Source: Sphagnum compactum
Lineage: Eukaryota > Bryophyta > Sphagnopsida > Sphagnales
DNA length: 64,000 nt
Reading direction: 5' to 3'
NCBI GenBank assembly: GCA_965153455.1
Contig: OZ234503.1
Location: 806,001-870,000, forward strand
The notes below the pieces were generated by a model that was not told where the DNA came from, searched no databases, and saw only the letters and a list, made by a program, of their open reading frames with translations. A program made the translations under genes and the position numbers. This document shows positions 48,401 through 58,832 of the stretch, piece by piece (position 1 is the first letter of the stretch; every line of letters starts with the position of its first letter).

Positions 48401-48739
48401 ATTTCCTCAGGTCATGATACCCAACTGGTATGGTTCTTTTAACATGAGTACTTTTGTATCAGTATTTTGTACCCAAGTTGTAACCTGTATACCAGTAGTT
48501 CAACACTTGTTTCAAGTTTCAACTCTTTTAAATGTTTGGAGACTTTTTACAAACAGAGAGAGAAGCACAGGGTTTGTTCTCATGCGGAGTTTCTCCTCTC
48601 TCCTCCTCCTACAAGTGAATACAGTACTATATAAAGGTGTGTAGGACAGACACAAGTGGGGAGAGGAGAGGGGGGGGCAGTGGGGGGAGGGATCTTTGTT
48701 TGATGCCTGTGAATGAATTGGTCATCATCAAACTCATCA

Positions 48740-49502
48740 AAAACCCAGAAGAACCAGACGACACTGGTAGCAACTAACAAAACCAGTGTTGTGTTGGACA
48801 CTGGGTTCGAACTTTTGTGAAGCTGGAACCCAGGGGTAAGGATAGGGAATATACGTATACCCTTGAACAATGGGTCTGAAAACCAATGAACTGGTTTTGA
48901 AACTTAACCAACCAGAGGTTCTAAAAAATCTCAAAATCAGGTTTGACCCTTACTTAACCAACCAGAGTTGTTAAAAACTCAAAAGGACCAGGGCTAAGGA
49001 ACCTGGCTTACACTGCTGGTTATTTTCCATGAAAACTTTCAATTTATCTTTAATTTTCATGAAAATCTGGATCTGGAGGTTCTTTTGGTTCTTACAAAAT
49101 TAAAGAACCACCCAAGACTCTCCTCCTAACAATCTCTCTCAGAGGGGAATTGGCCATGATCAAACCCCTCCTTGAGACTAGGAACCCGACAACACCAATA
49201 GCAACCAGTGTCGGGTGGTTATCAGTAATGGAACCTGATAACCAGAAGTCCTCAGGGCAGTTCCCAAATATCTATGACCAAAGAAAGTTCTCAAAAAATC
49301 AAATAACCAGCCCTGACAAATAACCATGGTTCTCAAAAATAGGAGAACCAATTCTGACATATAAACCCAGTTCTCAAAAACTATGAGAACCAGTCAAATA
49401 ACCTTCTATAAAGCTGTTGGAATGAGAGGTTCTTTGATTTCAATTTTGTTTTATAACCAGAACCAGAGGATATTTCAAAAATCGGATAATTGCCCAACAC
49501 TG
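48740..49502. mobile_element. Two related MITE copies in tandem; the second spans 49206-49502
   Basis: The second copy starts CAGTGTCGGGTGGTTATCAG and ends with the inverse of CAGTGTTGGGCAATTATCCG, an imperfect terminal repeat of about 20 bp, giving 297 bp, close to the 293-bp element at 7420. Its left flank (GAACCCGACAACACCAATAGC) resembles the flank of the first copy at about 48751 (GAACCAGACGACACTGGTAGC), which suggests a duplication of about 420 bp. The first copy starts near 48782. Flanking 8-mers of the second copy do not match, so its target site is not proven. Confidence 0.6.
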
Positions 49503-49599
49503 GTTAGAACCTGCCACCACCAGGGACCTGTACTAGTCTCAAACCATTAAGAATCAAACAGCGCATACCTATAGTCAAACAAACCCTCGACTACAGGGA

Positions 49600-49960
49600 C
49601 ATGGCCTGCTATAGCCTGCAACCAAGCTCAAGGTAACTTATACTGGGGGGTAACTTATACTGGTCAAGAATGTTCTAGTTTAGATTTACCTGTATTTTCT
49701 GCCGGCATGAGTCCAACTCCATGGGTGCCGAGCTGGGTGCTGCACTGACACCTACAAAGTTTGTAAGGGTGTTTTAAGGTCCTGCACTCACACCTAGACA
49801 GACTGTAAGTAGATGGCCTGCTACTGTAACCAAGCTCAAGGTGACTAATACCCAGTCTGTACCCAATGTTCGTATTGCCTTACTAATACCCGATCCTTTA
49901 CCTTGACTAGGTAGATGGCCTGCTACAGCCTGTATTCAAGCTGAAGGTAACTAATACCCA
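49600..49960. repeat. Three dispersed copies of a GGCCTGCTA...CAAGCTCAAGG block
   Basis: Copies lie at about 49602, 49812 and 49914. Each reads ATGGCCTGCTA, then a variable CAGCCTG segment, then AAGCT(C/G)AAGGT(A/G)ACT and TAATACCCAGTC or similar. The spacing is 210 and then 100 bp. Confidence 0.7.
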
Positions 49961-50520
49961 GTCCTTTACAATAGCGATTGACTAATTACCAGCATGAAAT
50001 GAACTTAACTATGTCCACAAGCCTGTCCAGAACGCTCAGAATCTTCCTCATTTGGGAACTTCAAATCTGAACACATACTCCACAACAAGCTGTGAGTTTT
50101 GGAAAAGGTTTTGATTTTTCTAAGCAATCTTGGCTTTTATCGTGATTTCAAGCTCTGCAGAATCTTCCAAAATGTTGTGACCAGTTTTTCCCTGGAGATG
50201 GGAAGAATTCTGAGACCTCCATGGAGAATTGTATACCAGAGACTTCACATGACATCTAGGTGCCCACAAAGATCAACATTCCAACCTTCAGAGTCAATGC
50301 TTGCTCCAGGCTACAGGGCCCCACAAACAACCATCTATTCTTGATCCCATGGTTTTACTCCCCTGACAAAATGGGTTTGTTTTCTTTATGTCTCAGTTGT
50401 GTTTTAGTATACAGAGGAAACACCAGCACAGAATAGTTGCTTTCAGTGATCTGTCCGACTGTTCACCAGGTCTTGATTTCCATAATTTTTGTGTAGAGCA
50501 GACATGGGCATGATATAACT
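49961..50520 (-). other. 3' flank of the SCI1-like gene
   Basis: About 560 bp between the last repeat copy and the stop codon of the SCI1-like gene on the minus strand. No gene or clear repeat is seen. The part next to 50520 is probably its 3' UTR. Confidence 0.4.
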
Positions 50521-53500
50521 TCATGGAGGAGCATCATTCCGTTTGGGAATGCTTATCTTCCCCCCTGCAACATTGAGCATAGACCTAAATTGGTTCATAG
50601 CTGCTGCCTCCTTTTCTTCAAATGCTGATCTCTTTGCATCATACACACTAGCCTTCTCTGCTGCCTTTTTCTCCTTCCACGCCCTCTCCCTGGCCAGCCT
50701 GCCAGCACCCATATGCAACATATGTTACCCAGTGCTTGTTGACCATCTAATAATGCCTTCTCCCCTTGGCAGGTTATCTACCCCTTGCCAACTGTCATCT
50801 AAGGAAGAGTGCATCAAAAATTCCAGCATGGATGGTCATTTCTCCGGCATGAAGTGCACACTCCATAGACAACTTATGTCTGTGCCTGAATCTAGAGTTC
50901 CCAGAAAGAATCATTCACAGCAGAAGACAAAAATACATTCTGTAATCAATAAACACAACAAGATGACCTCCAAGAGCAGCTTAAATGCTGCTCTAAACAC
51001 ATTTGCAGCTTTAATGAATGAACAGAGCATACCTTTGTTGGAAATCATCGCCCCCACCCATGACATCTCGCTCCTTCATGATTTCTGGGCTGTCCTCACG
51101 GTTACGAGCCTGTTCACGTCGGAGAGCTTTCTTCTCAAGTAGAGCCTCACGGCCAGTGGCCTTAGGAAGCAGCTCATCAATCACTGCATCCTGTGCTTTG
51201 TGAAACTTCTTCCTCTCCAGCTTCTCCATTTTCTTCTCCAAAATTCGATCCTCCTCATCCCTCCCTATATCAAAAATGCTTTCAGTACTGAGAATAGCAA
51301 CTGTTTCCAACCACTGCATTCTGTCCTTAGACAATCGGCACACCAAAAGCGCTTCATTTGGAGAGTAGTATTTCACAAACTGGTGCTCCAATCACAAAAC
51401 TGCCAGACTTCAAGAGCTGGCACCTCCTCTTATCTGCTATATACTATATACCTGAGTTTACTGAATTGTCTCATTTAAGTATTAAGAACTTCCCCGCCAC
51501 ACATATGATGGAAGTCAAGTTGAATAGAATCAAGTGCAAAACCAACAATAATGTTACAGAGATCTCAGATCCAACATGACACCGGCCAAGAGGACAAAGA
51601 GGAGACCTCTGCCCTTCAAAATGCAGAAAAACTCAAGCGCAACTTGTCACTAAATGAACAAACACGTCTACTGTTAAGCCACGCACTTTTGCAAGGCCAC
51701 AAATATGGGACATCATGATAGTTTAGACACATACCAAGAGCAAGGGCTTCATCATGATTCAATTTGATACCCCACTTATGGGCAGTGCGAGGGGCAGACT
51801 TGATTCCTTGATAATATTTTGGAGTCAATTGCCCAGCATTCCAAACCTCCACAAATTTCGCAAACTCTTTGTGTGTCTCTTCTGATGATAAGCTGGAGAA
51901 AAACACACCTTTTGCCTCCTTGAGCCACATAGCAAGCTCATTGCTTTTCTCAAAATAATCCTCCTCCGAGATCTTGTCTACCTTGAATAGACAAACAATA
52001 CAAATCCATAAGTTATGAGAATTTCTAAATACTAAAAATCTAAGTCAACTGCAAAAACTGAGAGATGACTTGATGACTGATCCGGCAACACAACAGCAAA
52101 CAATCAGAAATCAGAAAAATGAGGAAACCCAGCCCTAAAGAAAAGAGAAAATAAGACCAAGAAAAAACTCAGGTTTGGTTTGCGGGACAGCAACAACAGT
52201 CCTGGACATGTTCAAGTACCTTCAACAGCAATATATTGGTAGGAGGTATTGACCACATACCATAGCATTCCCACTGACTCCATCAGTTCCCAGCAATGGG
52301 TGGAGGTTAATGTCAAACATCAAAATACTGAGTTTCAATACTGGCAGTAACAGGAAAACTTACCCAAGATACTGGCTAGCTCAACAAAACCCAAAAGAGA
52401 AGGAGAATATTAAAACAAGCATGAAGAAAGAGGAACACAAAGACAAAGAGAAGAAAAGGAAAAAAGAAATAAATGAAAAACCCCAAAAGAGAAAGGAGGA
52501 AGAAAAGAGAACAAAACAAGGAGAACTTTGAGAGAAGAACATTAAGGACATTTAATATCTTGAATAGAAACACAATATAAAGAGGATTTTGAATCATGTG
52601 GAGCAAGAAGACTTTTAAAAGCCATCAGTATTTTCAAGAAAATCAAGCAACTGAACATTTCCTAGAGTGAACTTTACAGCACCTGGTGGAACATGTTTGT
52701 ATGTCAATGATTCATAAAATATAGCCAGTTTCACAAGACTGAGTAAAGCTCCACACTAAGAATCAGAAACAGACTGAGGAAACATGAATAGCATTACATG
52801 AGTCTCTGACTTGAAAAATCAGGCATATACTGTTTGAACCAGGCATAACAATGTTACCTTCAGTCCAGAAGTTGCAGGCACCAGAGCACCATTGTTCCCT
52901 TCAAATTTATGCTCTGCCAAAGTTCAAACACTCATCCAAGGCTCAATATCACTGATAGCAAGGACTGTTTCCACAAGAATATGTTAGGCCAAGATACTGA
53001 ACTCCATCACTTGCATATTGCGAAGATGAAGAACACCTTAGATCATGGTTTTCCTTCACCACTCAGAGCTATTGCCTCCATTAACCCTATGGTACAAACA
53101 TGCATGGCATGTCCAGTACCCAATTGAATTCCAGTAGAATACCCCTAACACCTTTACCAATATGCTTCTCACACAATTCCATCACACATAGCCAAAATCC
53201 ACAGATTCTCTACTAAATTACATCAGTCTCCAGCCAAAAAGTTAACTGTGACTTTGTACATAGATATGTCTTGCAAGCATTTGTCTATCAAAGACATCAC
53301 TGCAGAGGCACTTAAATGTGACAGCACAATGATGTATTCTTCACAAAAAGAATCAGAATGACTGAATACAGTTGGATCAGCATCAGACCAAATGACCAAA
53401 GTCAGGGCAAGTCAGACAAAGATACCAAGAAAACATACTTCTCAGCAACCTTTTGGCCTCCTTCAGTAATCTGCGCTTTTTCCTGTCCTCTGCATCTTCT

Positions 53501-54184
53501 GAATCAGAATCAGAATCAGAATCTGCATGCCTTTTCCTTCGCTTCCTCTTTTTCTCGTCTCTTGATTTCTTTCGATCATCTTTTGATGATTTCTCTTTCT
53601 CACTCTTATGTCTGCGATGATGACCTTTCTTTTCTTTTTCTTTCATCTTTCGTCGCTTCCTGTCCCGCCGCCTGCTTTCTTCATCACTACTTGCTCCATC
53701 TTGAACCAGAACAAGAAAACAAAGGGGCACCCACAGATGCTATCAGAGATCCTTTATGCCACACATTCTCTTCTTCCACTCACTTTTCCCCGTTCTCCAT
53801 AACCATTGAACTCCCGCCAAAACCTAAAAATGGCCTGCCTGTTCAACATATTTCCATCCTGACATGGAGATCTTTCTGCTATCTCAATGCAGGAGATCCA
53901 TGTTGCTTTGCAGTACAGATGCAAAAATGGTCTAAACACAAGCCAGTCTTACAATAAACCATCATCTGTGATCACCTTGCATTAGCAGAGGGGATGATTT
54001 ACAAGTGCATCTGCGTCTTGTCTGAAAAGAAGATGACAGAAGCAGGTACCCAGCCTACTCCTGAGAAAAAAAAAGGTTGGTCACAAGGTCTACCTGAGGA
54101 GGAGCTCGAAAGCGATGGTTCAGAAGATCGGTCTGTTTTTAAACCGCCGTGATGATGCTCAAAGTCTCTTGCATCACTTCCCAT
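50521..54184 (-). CDS. SCI1-like (style cell-cycle inhibitor 1 family) nuclear protein, complete, 6 exons
   Basis: Plant SCI1 is a small, basic nuclear protein linked to control of cell proliferation and splicing-related speckles. Exons on the minus strand: 54094-54184, 53439-53699, 52858-52913, 51735-51981, 51033-51300, 50521-50698; total 1101 nt, 366 aa, all GT-AG, frame kept at each junction. Residues 1-30 are acidic/serine-rich; 31-117 are Lys/Arg/Ser-rich (RRRDRKRRKMKEKEKKGHHR, DSDSDSDSEDAEDRKKR), typical of splicing-associated proteins. The SCI1 core follows in exon 4: ISEEDYFEKSNELAMWLKEA, FAKFVEVWNAGQL, KYYQGIKSAPRTAHKWGIK. Angiosperm SCI1 proteins end at about that point as I recall them. 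Here the protein continues about 150 residues with ELLPKATGREALLEKKALRR, MGGGDDFQQ and EKEAAAMNQFRSMLNVAGGK, resembling conserved C-termini of fungal nuclear hypothetical proteins. Family membership is a recognition from memory. Confidence 0.82.
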
Positions 54185-54656
54185 TCTGTGCACCCTTTCT
54201 GCTCCCCCACCACCTGTCAACAACCGCTTGACAATTTCTAAGCAATCTTTAGAGCAGTCTCCTTGCAAAGAATTTCTGACAAAACAATTCTTAGAAACTC
54301 CAAATCCAGAGATGAACCCCAAGAAAAAACCCTAAGTCTACACAAAATCTGCAAACAACTTCGAGTGAGCAGCTCTCTTTCGCAGCTCTAAAACGCCTGA
54401 AACACCTGGTCATAATGACCTTCTCCAGCCTTAGATAAAGATTGCACACTGCAGTACCTATGGTTTCCCTCTGGTACTCTGAAACCATTTCTTCATCAAA
54501 CCCTAAGTCCACACCATGCTGCAAACATGTGAAGAAGTTTCAACATGTCCTGGCCAAGATTGAGAATCTCCGAATATATACTCTCATGAGCAATCTAAGA
54601 CCCCTTCCTCTTCTCTCGGACCATTAATACAGGCAGTACCTGTGTCCTCTTCGACA

Positions 54657-54812
54657 AGTGCGTGAATTATCCGGGGAAGTACAGCAACCGCAGCACCGAT
54701 TCTGAGGTCTTCGCAGATTTTCTGCAACAACAGTAAAAGTGCGTGAAAGCCGGGGAAGAGCAGCAGCCGTAGCACCGATTCTCAGGTCTTCTTCGTGGAT
54801 TTGCTCAAAGAT
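54657..54812. repeat. Two tandem units of about 80 bp upstream of the SCI1-like gene
   Basis: The block AGTGCGTGAA, CCGGGGAAG, CAGCA-CCG-AGCACCGATTCT and AGGTCTTC is present at about 54657-54714 and again at about 54737-54795, differing by a few bases. Confidence 0.85.
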
Positions 54813-55039
54813 ATACGCACCAAGACACTCAATTGATCGTCAGTTTTTGTTCTATCAGCTTCTCGAGAGAAAGAAGACAAATAATATCTCCGCAGCTAAG
54901 TAGTACTTCTCCGGTTGCGAGAATTAGAAGCAGTACTGCTCCGATCCGAGCGCGACAGAAAATCGACCATCTGCGCACCACCAGCTTCTTCTCTCCGCTC
55001 TAGAACCTCGTCGTCTTAGGGTTTCGTATGTCCGCGAGG

Positions 55040-55340
55040 AAACAACCGGCGGGTATGACAACAAGGTCCTTCGTCCTTTCAGCGGTTTATTGGCTCGACG
55101 ACGAACACTGCGGTGAAGAGGAGAGATAGTCGAAGCAGGCCGACAGGAAGTCACAACCGGCGGTTATGATCACAACAGGATCCTTCGTTCCCGGAAGGGA
55201 TGATGGAATACAGCAGACATGGAGCTAGGAACCGGAGGGTTTGAACAGGGTCCTAACCGGCGGATTTGTGCACAAGGTCCTGGCTTTAGGGTTTGGTGCC
55301 TGCGCAACATTATAACCTGCGGGTATTAGGACGAGGTCCT
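55040..55340. repeat. Five dispersed copies of an AACCGGCGG...AAGGTCCT module before Rab18
   Basis: AACCGGCGGGTATGACAACA followed by AGGTCCTTCG occurs near 55045. Diverged copies (AACCGGCGGTTATGATCACA, AACCGGAGGGTTTGAACAGG, AACCGGCGGATTTGTGCACA, AACCTGCGGGTATTAGGACG) lie near 55157, 55229, 55254 and 55313, each followed by GG(A)TCCT. The spacing is irregular. Such spaced reiterations may be binding-site clusters, but that is inference. Confidence 0.75.
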
Positions 55341-55656
55341 TACCCCAACGACAGGAAGGCATTGCGTCAAAGAAAGGGATGCGCGACGGGACAGTCCGAG
55401 GGGGAGGCCGAGAGGAGGGGACGCGGATCAAGTGCGCGAGCAACATCATCGACGATGGCGGAATCGAATCCGCGAGGGAGAAGACATCAACAGACGTCAC
55501 TTCCTTCGCGTACTTCGTGCGGAAGTTGACAAGTTGTGTGTGTGTCAGAAATTTTGTAACTGCGAGTTTTCGATCCCAAGAAGAATAGGTTTTTTGTTTG
55601 CTGGTGTATTGCAGACGCGGTGGACGGAGACGGAGACGGGATCCTGTGACGGAAGT

Positions 55657-56274
55657 ATGGAGTTCGATCACTTGATGAAGATCTTGATGGTAGGAGATTC
55701 AGGAGTAGGGAAGAGCAGTCTGTTGATACGGTTTACGTCCGACACTTTTGCTGACATGTCGTCGCCGACGATCGGCGTGGATTTCAAGCTGAAGATGGTG
55801 AACAAGGGAGAGAAGAGGGTGAAGCTGACGCTGTGGGACACGGCGGGCCAAGAACGCTTCCGAACGCTGACAAGCTCCTACTACAGAGGAGCACAGGGTA
55901 TAGTCTTGGTGTATGATGTTACAAGGCGACAGACGTTCACCAGCTTGTCGGATGTCTGGTTGAAGGAGATCGAGCGATACTCGACCAAAGAGGATTGCAT
56001 CAAAATGCTTGTCGGGAACAAGCTGGATCTGGAGTCGGAGCGTGTGGTGACAAAGAAGGAGGGTGTAGATTTCGCCAGGCGCCATGGCTGTTTGTTTCTC
56101 GAGGCAAGCGCTAAATCCTCCACCAATGTCAAGCTTTGTTTTGATGAGCTTGTGCAGAAGATCTTGGAAACTCCAAGCCTGTCAGCTGATACATCTGCCT
56201 TGAGACAAAATGTGTTGAGACCAGGCCATCCTCAAGACTCTCCTGCTACCAATCGAGGCTCTTGCAGTTGTTGA
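55657..56274 (+). CDS. RABC: Rab GTPase of the Rab18/RABC class, complete, intronless coding region
   Basis: Rab18/RABC proteins are prenylated small GTPases acting at ER, lipid-droplet and, in plants, peroxisome-related membranes. The 205-aa frame begins MEFDHLMKILMVGDSGVGKS. P-loop GDSGVGKS is at residues 13-20, the switch-I region SPTIGVDFKLK around 36-46, WDTAGQE at 60-66, NKLD at 121-124 and EASAK at 149-153. It ends GSCSC, a C-X-C double prenylation signal. The frame is open upstream as far as 55432, but the family N-terminus starts at 55657, and TTGCAG at 55609-55614 looks like the acceptor of a 5' UTR intron, so the upstream part is not taken as coding. The coding region has no intron, unlike every other gene here. 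No poly-A remnant or flanking duplication was seen. Which RABC paralogue it is cannot be decided. Confidence 0.95.
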   Translation: MEFDHLMKILMVGDSGVGKSSLLIRFTSDTFADMSSPTIGVDFKLKMVNKGEKRVKLTLWDTAGQERFRTLTSSYYRGAQGIVLVYDVTRRQTFTSLSDVWLKEIERYSTKEDCIKMLVGNKLDLESERVVTKKEGVDFARRHGCLFLEASAKSSTNVKLCFDELVQKILETPSLSADTSALRQNVLRPGHPQDSPATNRGSCSC

Positions 56275-58832
56275 TAGATCGATAGGAACCTGCCAACTCT
56301 CTGTTTTGTTTTCAGAATCTACAGTTCTAGGGTTTGCACATTCTTGCTTGCCACACTCTGCTCCCGACACTAGTCCGATGTGACCAAGGAGACCACCTCC
56401 TGCTAGGACCAGCAGGGCCAATCTACAGGCACACACATGGTGGCCATGACCTGAGATGTGTCCTGAGCACAGGGGGTTTAACTCTTGATCTACGCAGAGG
56501 GAAATTGCATTACTGTCCGTGCCCATGGAATTGTGCAAAGACTTGCTGGGGGGTTGGGGATTCTTGAAAGTATGCAGCTGTATTATGTCTCCAATATAGC
56601 AGCAAGCAAAGATGCCACTGGAGCTTCAGACCATTGTCTGCGGCAACCACACGAACGTGTACCTGTTTAAAGAAGGCATCTATTTGGATTGGTATACAGT
56701 ACTCCATAGCTTTTGCTTTACATCTCCAAAACAGCCAAGACACCTGTGGAGCTTCAGACTATTGACTGGGGCAACAATGCGGATGTGTACCTGTTTAGGT
56801 TTCTATTTGGATTGGTAAGTGGTACTCCACATCTTTTGTTTTACATCTCTGGTACAGTGAAGACACCACCAGAGCTTCAGACCATTGATGAGTGGGGCAA
56901 CAATGTGGATGTGTACCTGCCAAAGAAGGCATCTATTTGGATTGGTAAGTGGTACTCCATAGCATTGTTTATCACTTTAAAACTCCATTTGCAGCGAGTA
57001 CGTAGAGAATATTTATCAGAATACAATTGTGTCAGCAGCATACATTAATTGGTAATTCATTAATTAGATTTTGGTGATACCCTCTAGCTTTCAACCAGGA
57101 AACTCATTTTAGTCATTGTATCTAGAACAATTGTATTCAGGGTACTTGTGCATTCAAGGTTCAGAATCTAGGTTCACAATTTGCCATTTTTGGAGAGCAG
57201 ATTATGTGTTTCAAGTTGGCTTTTCTCTGACCCCAATAGGTGATGCCCTTCATCCAAAACCAAAAAGCAGGAGCTTTAATTGGGTCTGAAACTCTTTGGT
57301 AGATCACATGCTCCAGATTGTTTTGTCATGAACCATGTTATAGAGGTAGTCTAGAAGGGTGATCAAAATAGCAAACTTCTACTGTTTGTCAGCCATCAAC
57401 AGAGTAGCCATTGTCCAGTTGGCCTCTGCTGGTTCTCCAAATTCCTCATGTTGTTTTCATACAGGGTTTCTATCAGAAGGCTTTGCCAACCTGAGTCAAA
57501 GGAGTATTGTCTTGTAGAGACCTGTTCCACTTGTTTTAGTGTAATTGGAGGGCATAGTACCCAGCATTTTCTGGTAGGATAAGTAGGCCTTGAAGTCTAT
57601 ATATATTAATAATTGGGTTTGTGGGTGTTCTCAATTCTACCAATTTGTCGGGATGTGTTGATGTCAATTTGTTAGGCCATGTTAGTGTCAATTTTGCTAA
57701 TCAAGTGTTTTCCAATTTTGCCAATCTATTAGAATGTGGGGGTGAACAAATAATCATTGAACATTATGATCAAACCCAAACACAAAGTGGATGTTTGATT
57801 CACAAAAGCTTCACCAATTTTCTTAATTGCAACCTTATTTGTTTGTGTATGTTTTAACATTAGTAAGTTCAACTCCATGCTTCAACAACCAAATCAAAGT
57901 CTTTTTTTTCAATGTGTATGTGTGTGCATATTTGTACTTAATGAGGAACCAAATACTTTGATTTTTGCAATACTCTAACATGGGATTTGTGCATGAATCC
58001 CCCATTGAAATTGGTCTTTGAAAACTCTCTCAATACTTCCAGAAATGTGGACTTTTTTTTTGCATTTTTACTTGAATAATTAAAACATAGATACCCAATT
58101 TTCTACCCGAAAATAAGGCTATATGATAATAGTTACCCAAACCCTACCCATTTACCAGAAATCACAATTTTATCACCCTTAGACCCTATATCCCGATGGA
58201 AAAAATTTAGTGTTAATATACCCGTACTCAATGGATTGAACCAATTTTTCTTCAAATTTTCATGCCCTTATCAAAGGATATATCAAAAACAATATACTCA
58301 CACAACACTGGTTGATACATAGCTAACCAGTGTGGTAACTATGGGAACAGTGGTTAGCTAGCTATGGGACAGGAAGGTTTAGGGTTTAGGGTCGTCTGTC
58401 CACACATCATCCATCCATTCATCCATCCATCCTTCCTGCATGCCCGCCTGCCCTGGTGCGCTGGTGAGTGCTGGTTTGGTCTCGTGTCGTGCCGCATGCA
58501 TTTTGTGTCCTCGCGATCCGCCAATTGTGTAATGCAAGGCCCGTGTGTGGAGAGCGCGAATCTCTTCAGCAAACCCACTCAAAAAAAAAATTAAAAAATT
58601 CGCCCCCAAAAGCACAAAAACCCCACCGCCATCGAGGATATTGGACTAGCTAGCTCTAATTGTTGTGTACCAGACTCGTCATGTAGGAGGTACCATTCAC
58701 GTCTGTGGAGAAGAAGAAGAAGAAGAAGAAGAATTGTTCAGTGTTGAACAGAGATTTTTGGCGTTGGAAATAAATTATAGTAGCTCACAGCTGCTGAGAG
58801 AGAGGTTGTAAGGAATCAGAAGTGCTACTAGT
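56275..58832. other. Rab18 3' flank and intergenic DNA
   Basis: Contains a three-unit exon-like repeat (56609-56985) and otherwise no supported gene. From about 57050 the DNA becomes AT-rich. A possible inverted MITE end (ACACAACACTGG) is at 58295-58306, followed by a TAGCTAACCAGTGTGGT / CAGTGGTTAGCTAGCTA imperfect palindrome (58320-58360), CCAT repeats (about 58408-58432) and a GAA run at 58709-58733 just before the next gene. Confidence 0.45.
56609..56985 (+). repeat. Three tandem 124-127-bp units resembling duplicated exons
   Basis: Units start at 56609, 56736 and 56860. Each contains a block translating as ELQTI(D)xxGNNxDVYL, then CTATTTGGATTGGTA and a TACTCCA-CAT-TTTTG-TTTACATCTC spacer. 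Units 2 and 3 carry GTAAGTGGTACTCC, an excellent splice-donor context, and each unit is preceded by CAG or AAG. The first about 17 codons keep one frame across units, but a one-base difference after TACCTG breaks it, so long-term coding constraint is doubtful. Product unknown. Confidence 0.75.

Larger units (their letters stand above)
47513..48510. mobile_element. hAT-like MITE carrying a nested Harbinger-like MITE
   Basis: The left end CAGTGTTGGACTGGTAG matches the 7420-7712 element; the right end near 48496-48513 (CCAGTAGTTCAACACTTG) is its diverged inverse. The interior is rich in GGTATTG and TACC words as in the 23.1-kb remnant. A second element (47819-48055) has inserted into it, and part of that insert plus host sequence has been triplicated (47937-48400). 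No target duplication is clear for the outer element. Confidence 0.6.
54185..55656. promoter_or_regulatory. Shared divergent upstream region of SCI1-like and Rab18
   Basis: The SCI1-like gene leaves leftward and Rab18 rightward, with about 1.47 kb between start codons. The central part (about 54900-55560) is GC-rich with many CG dinucleotides. It contains two repeat blocks, a two-copy one (54657-54812) and a five-copy one (55040-55340). A probable 5' UTR intron of Rab18 ends at TTGCAG (55609-55614). Promoter function is inferred from position; no TATA box is convincing. Confidence 0.5.

Noticed and set aside
50543-51142. A 199-codon plus-strand frame
   Set aside because: It is the antisense of exons 5 and 6 of the SCI1-like gene and has no motif of its own.
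52310-52531. A lysine/glutamate-rich plus-strand frame of 73 codons
   Set aside because: It lies in an A-rich intron of the SCI1-like gene on the opposite strand; the composition explains the lysines.
53358-53957. A 199-codon plus-strand frame
   Set aside because: It is antisense to the Lys/Arg-rich exon 2 of the SCI1-like gene; the real frame is on the minus strand.
55432-55656. A 75-residue N-terminal extension of Rab18
   Set aside because: The frame is open but crosses a likely 3' splice site at 55614, and the family N-terminus starts at 55657.
56609-56985. Tandem C/D-box snoRNA cluster
   Set aside because: A TGATGA-like box appears in only one of the three units and no consistent CTGA box follows.
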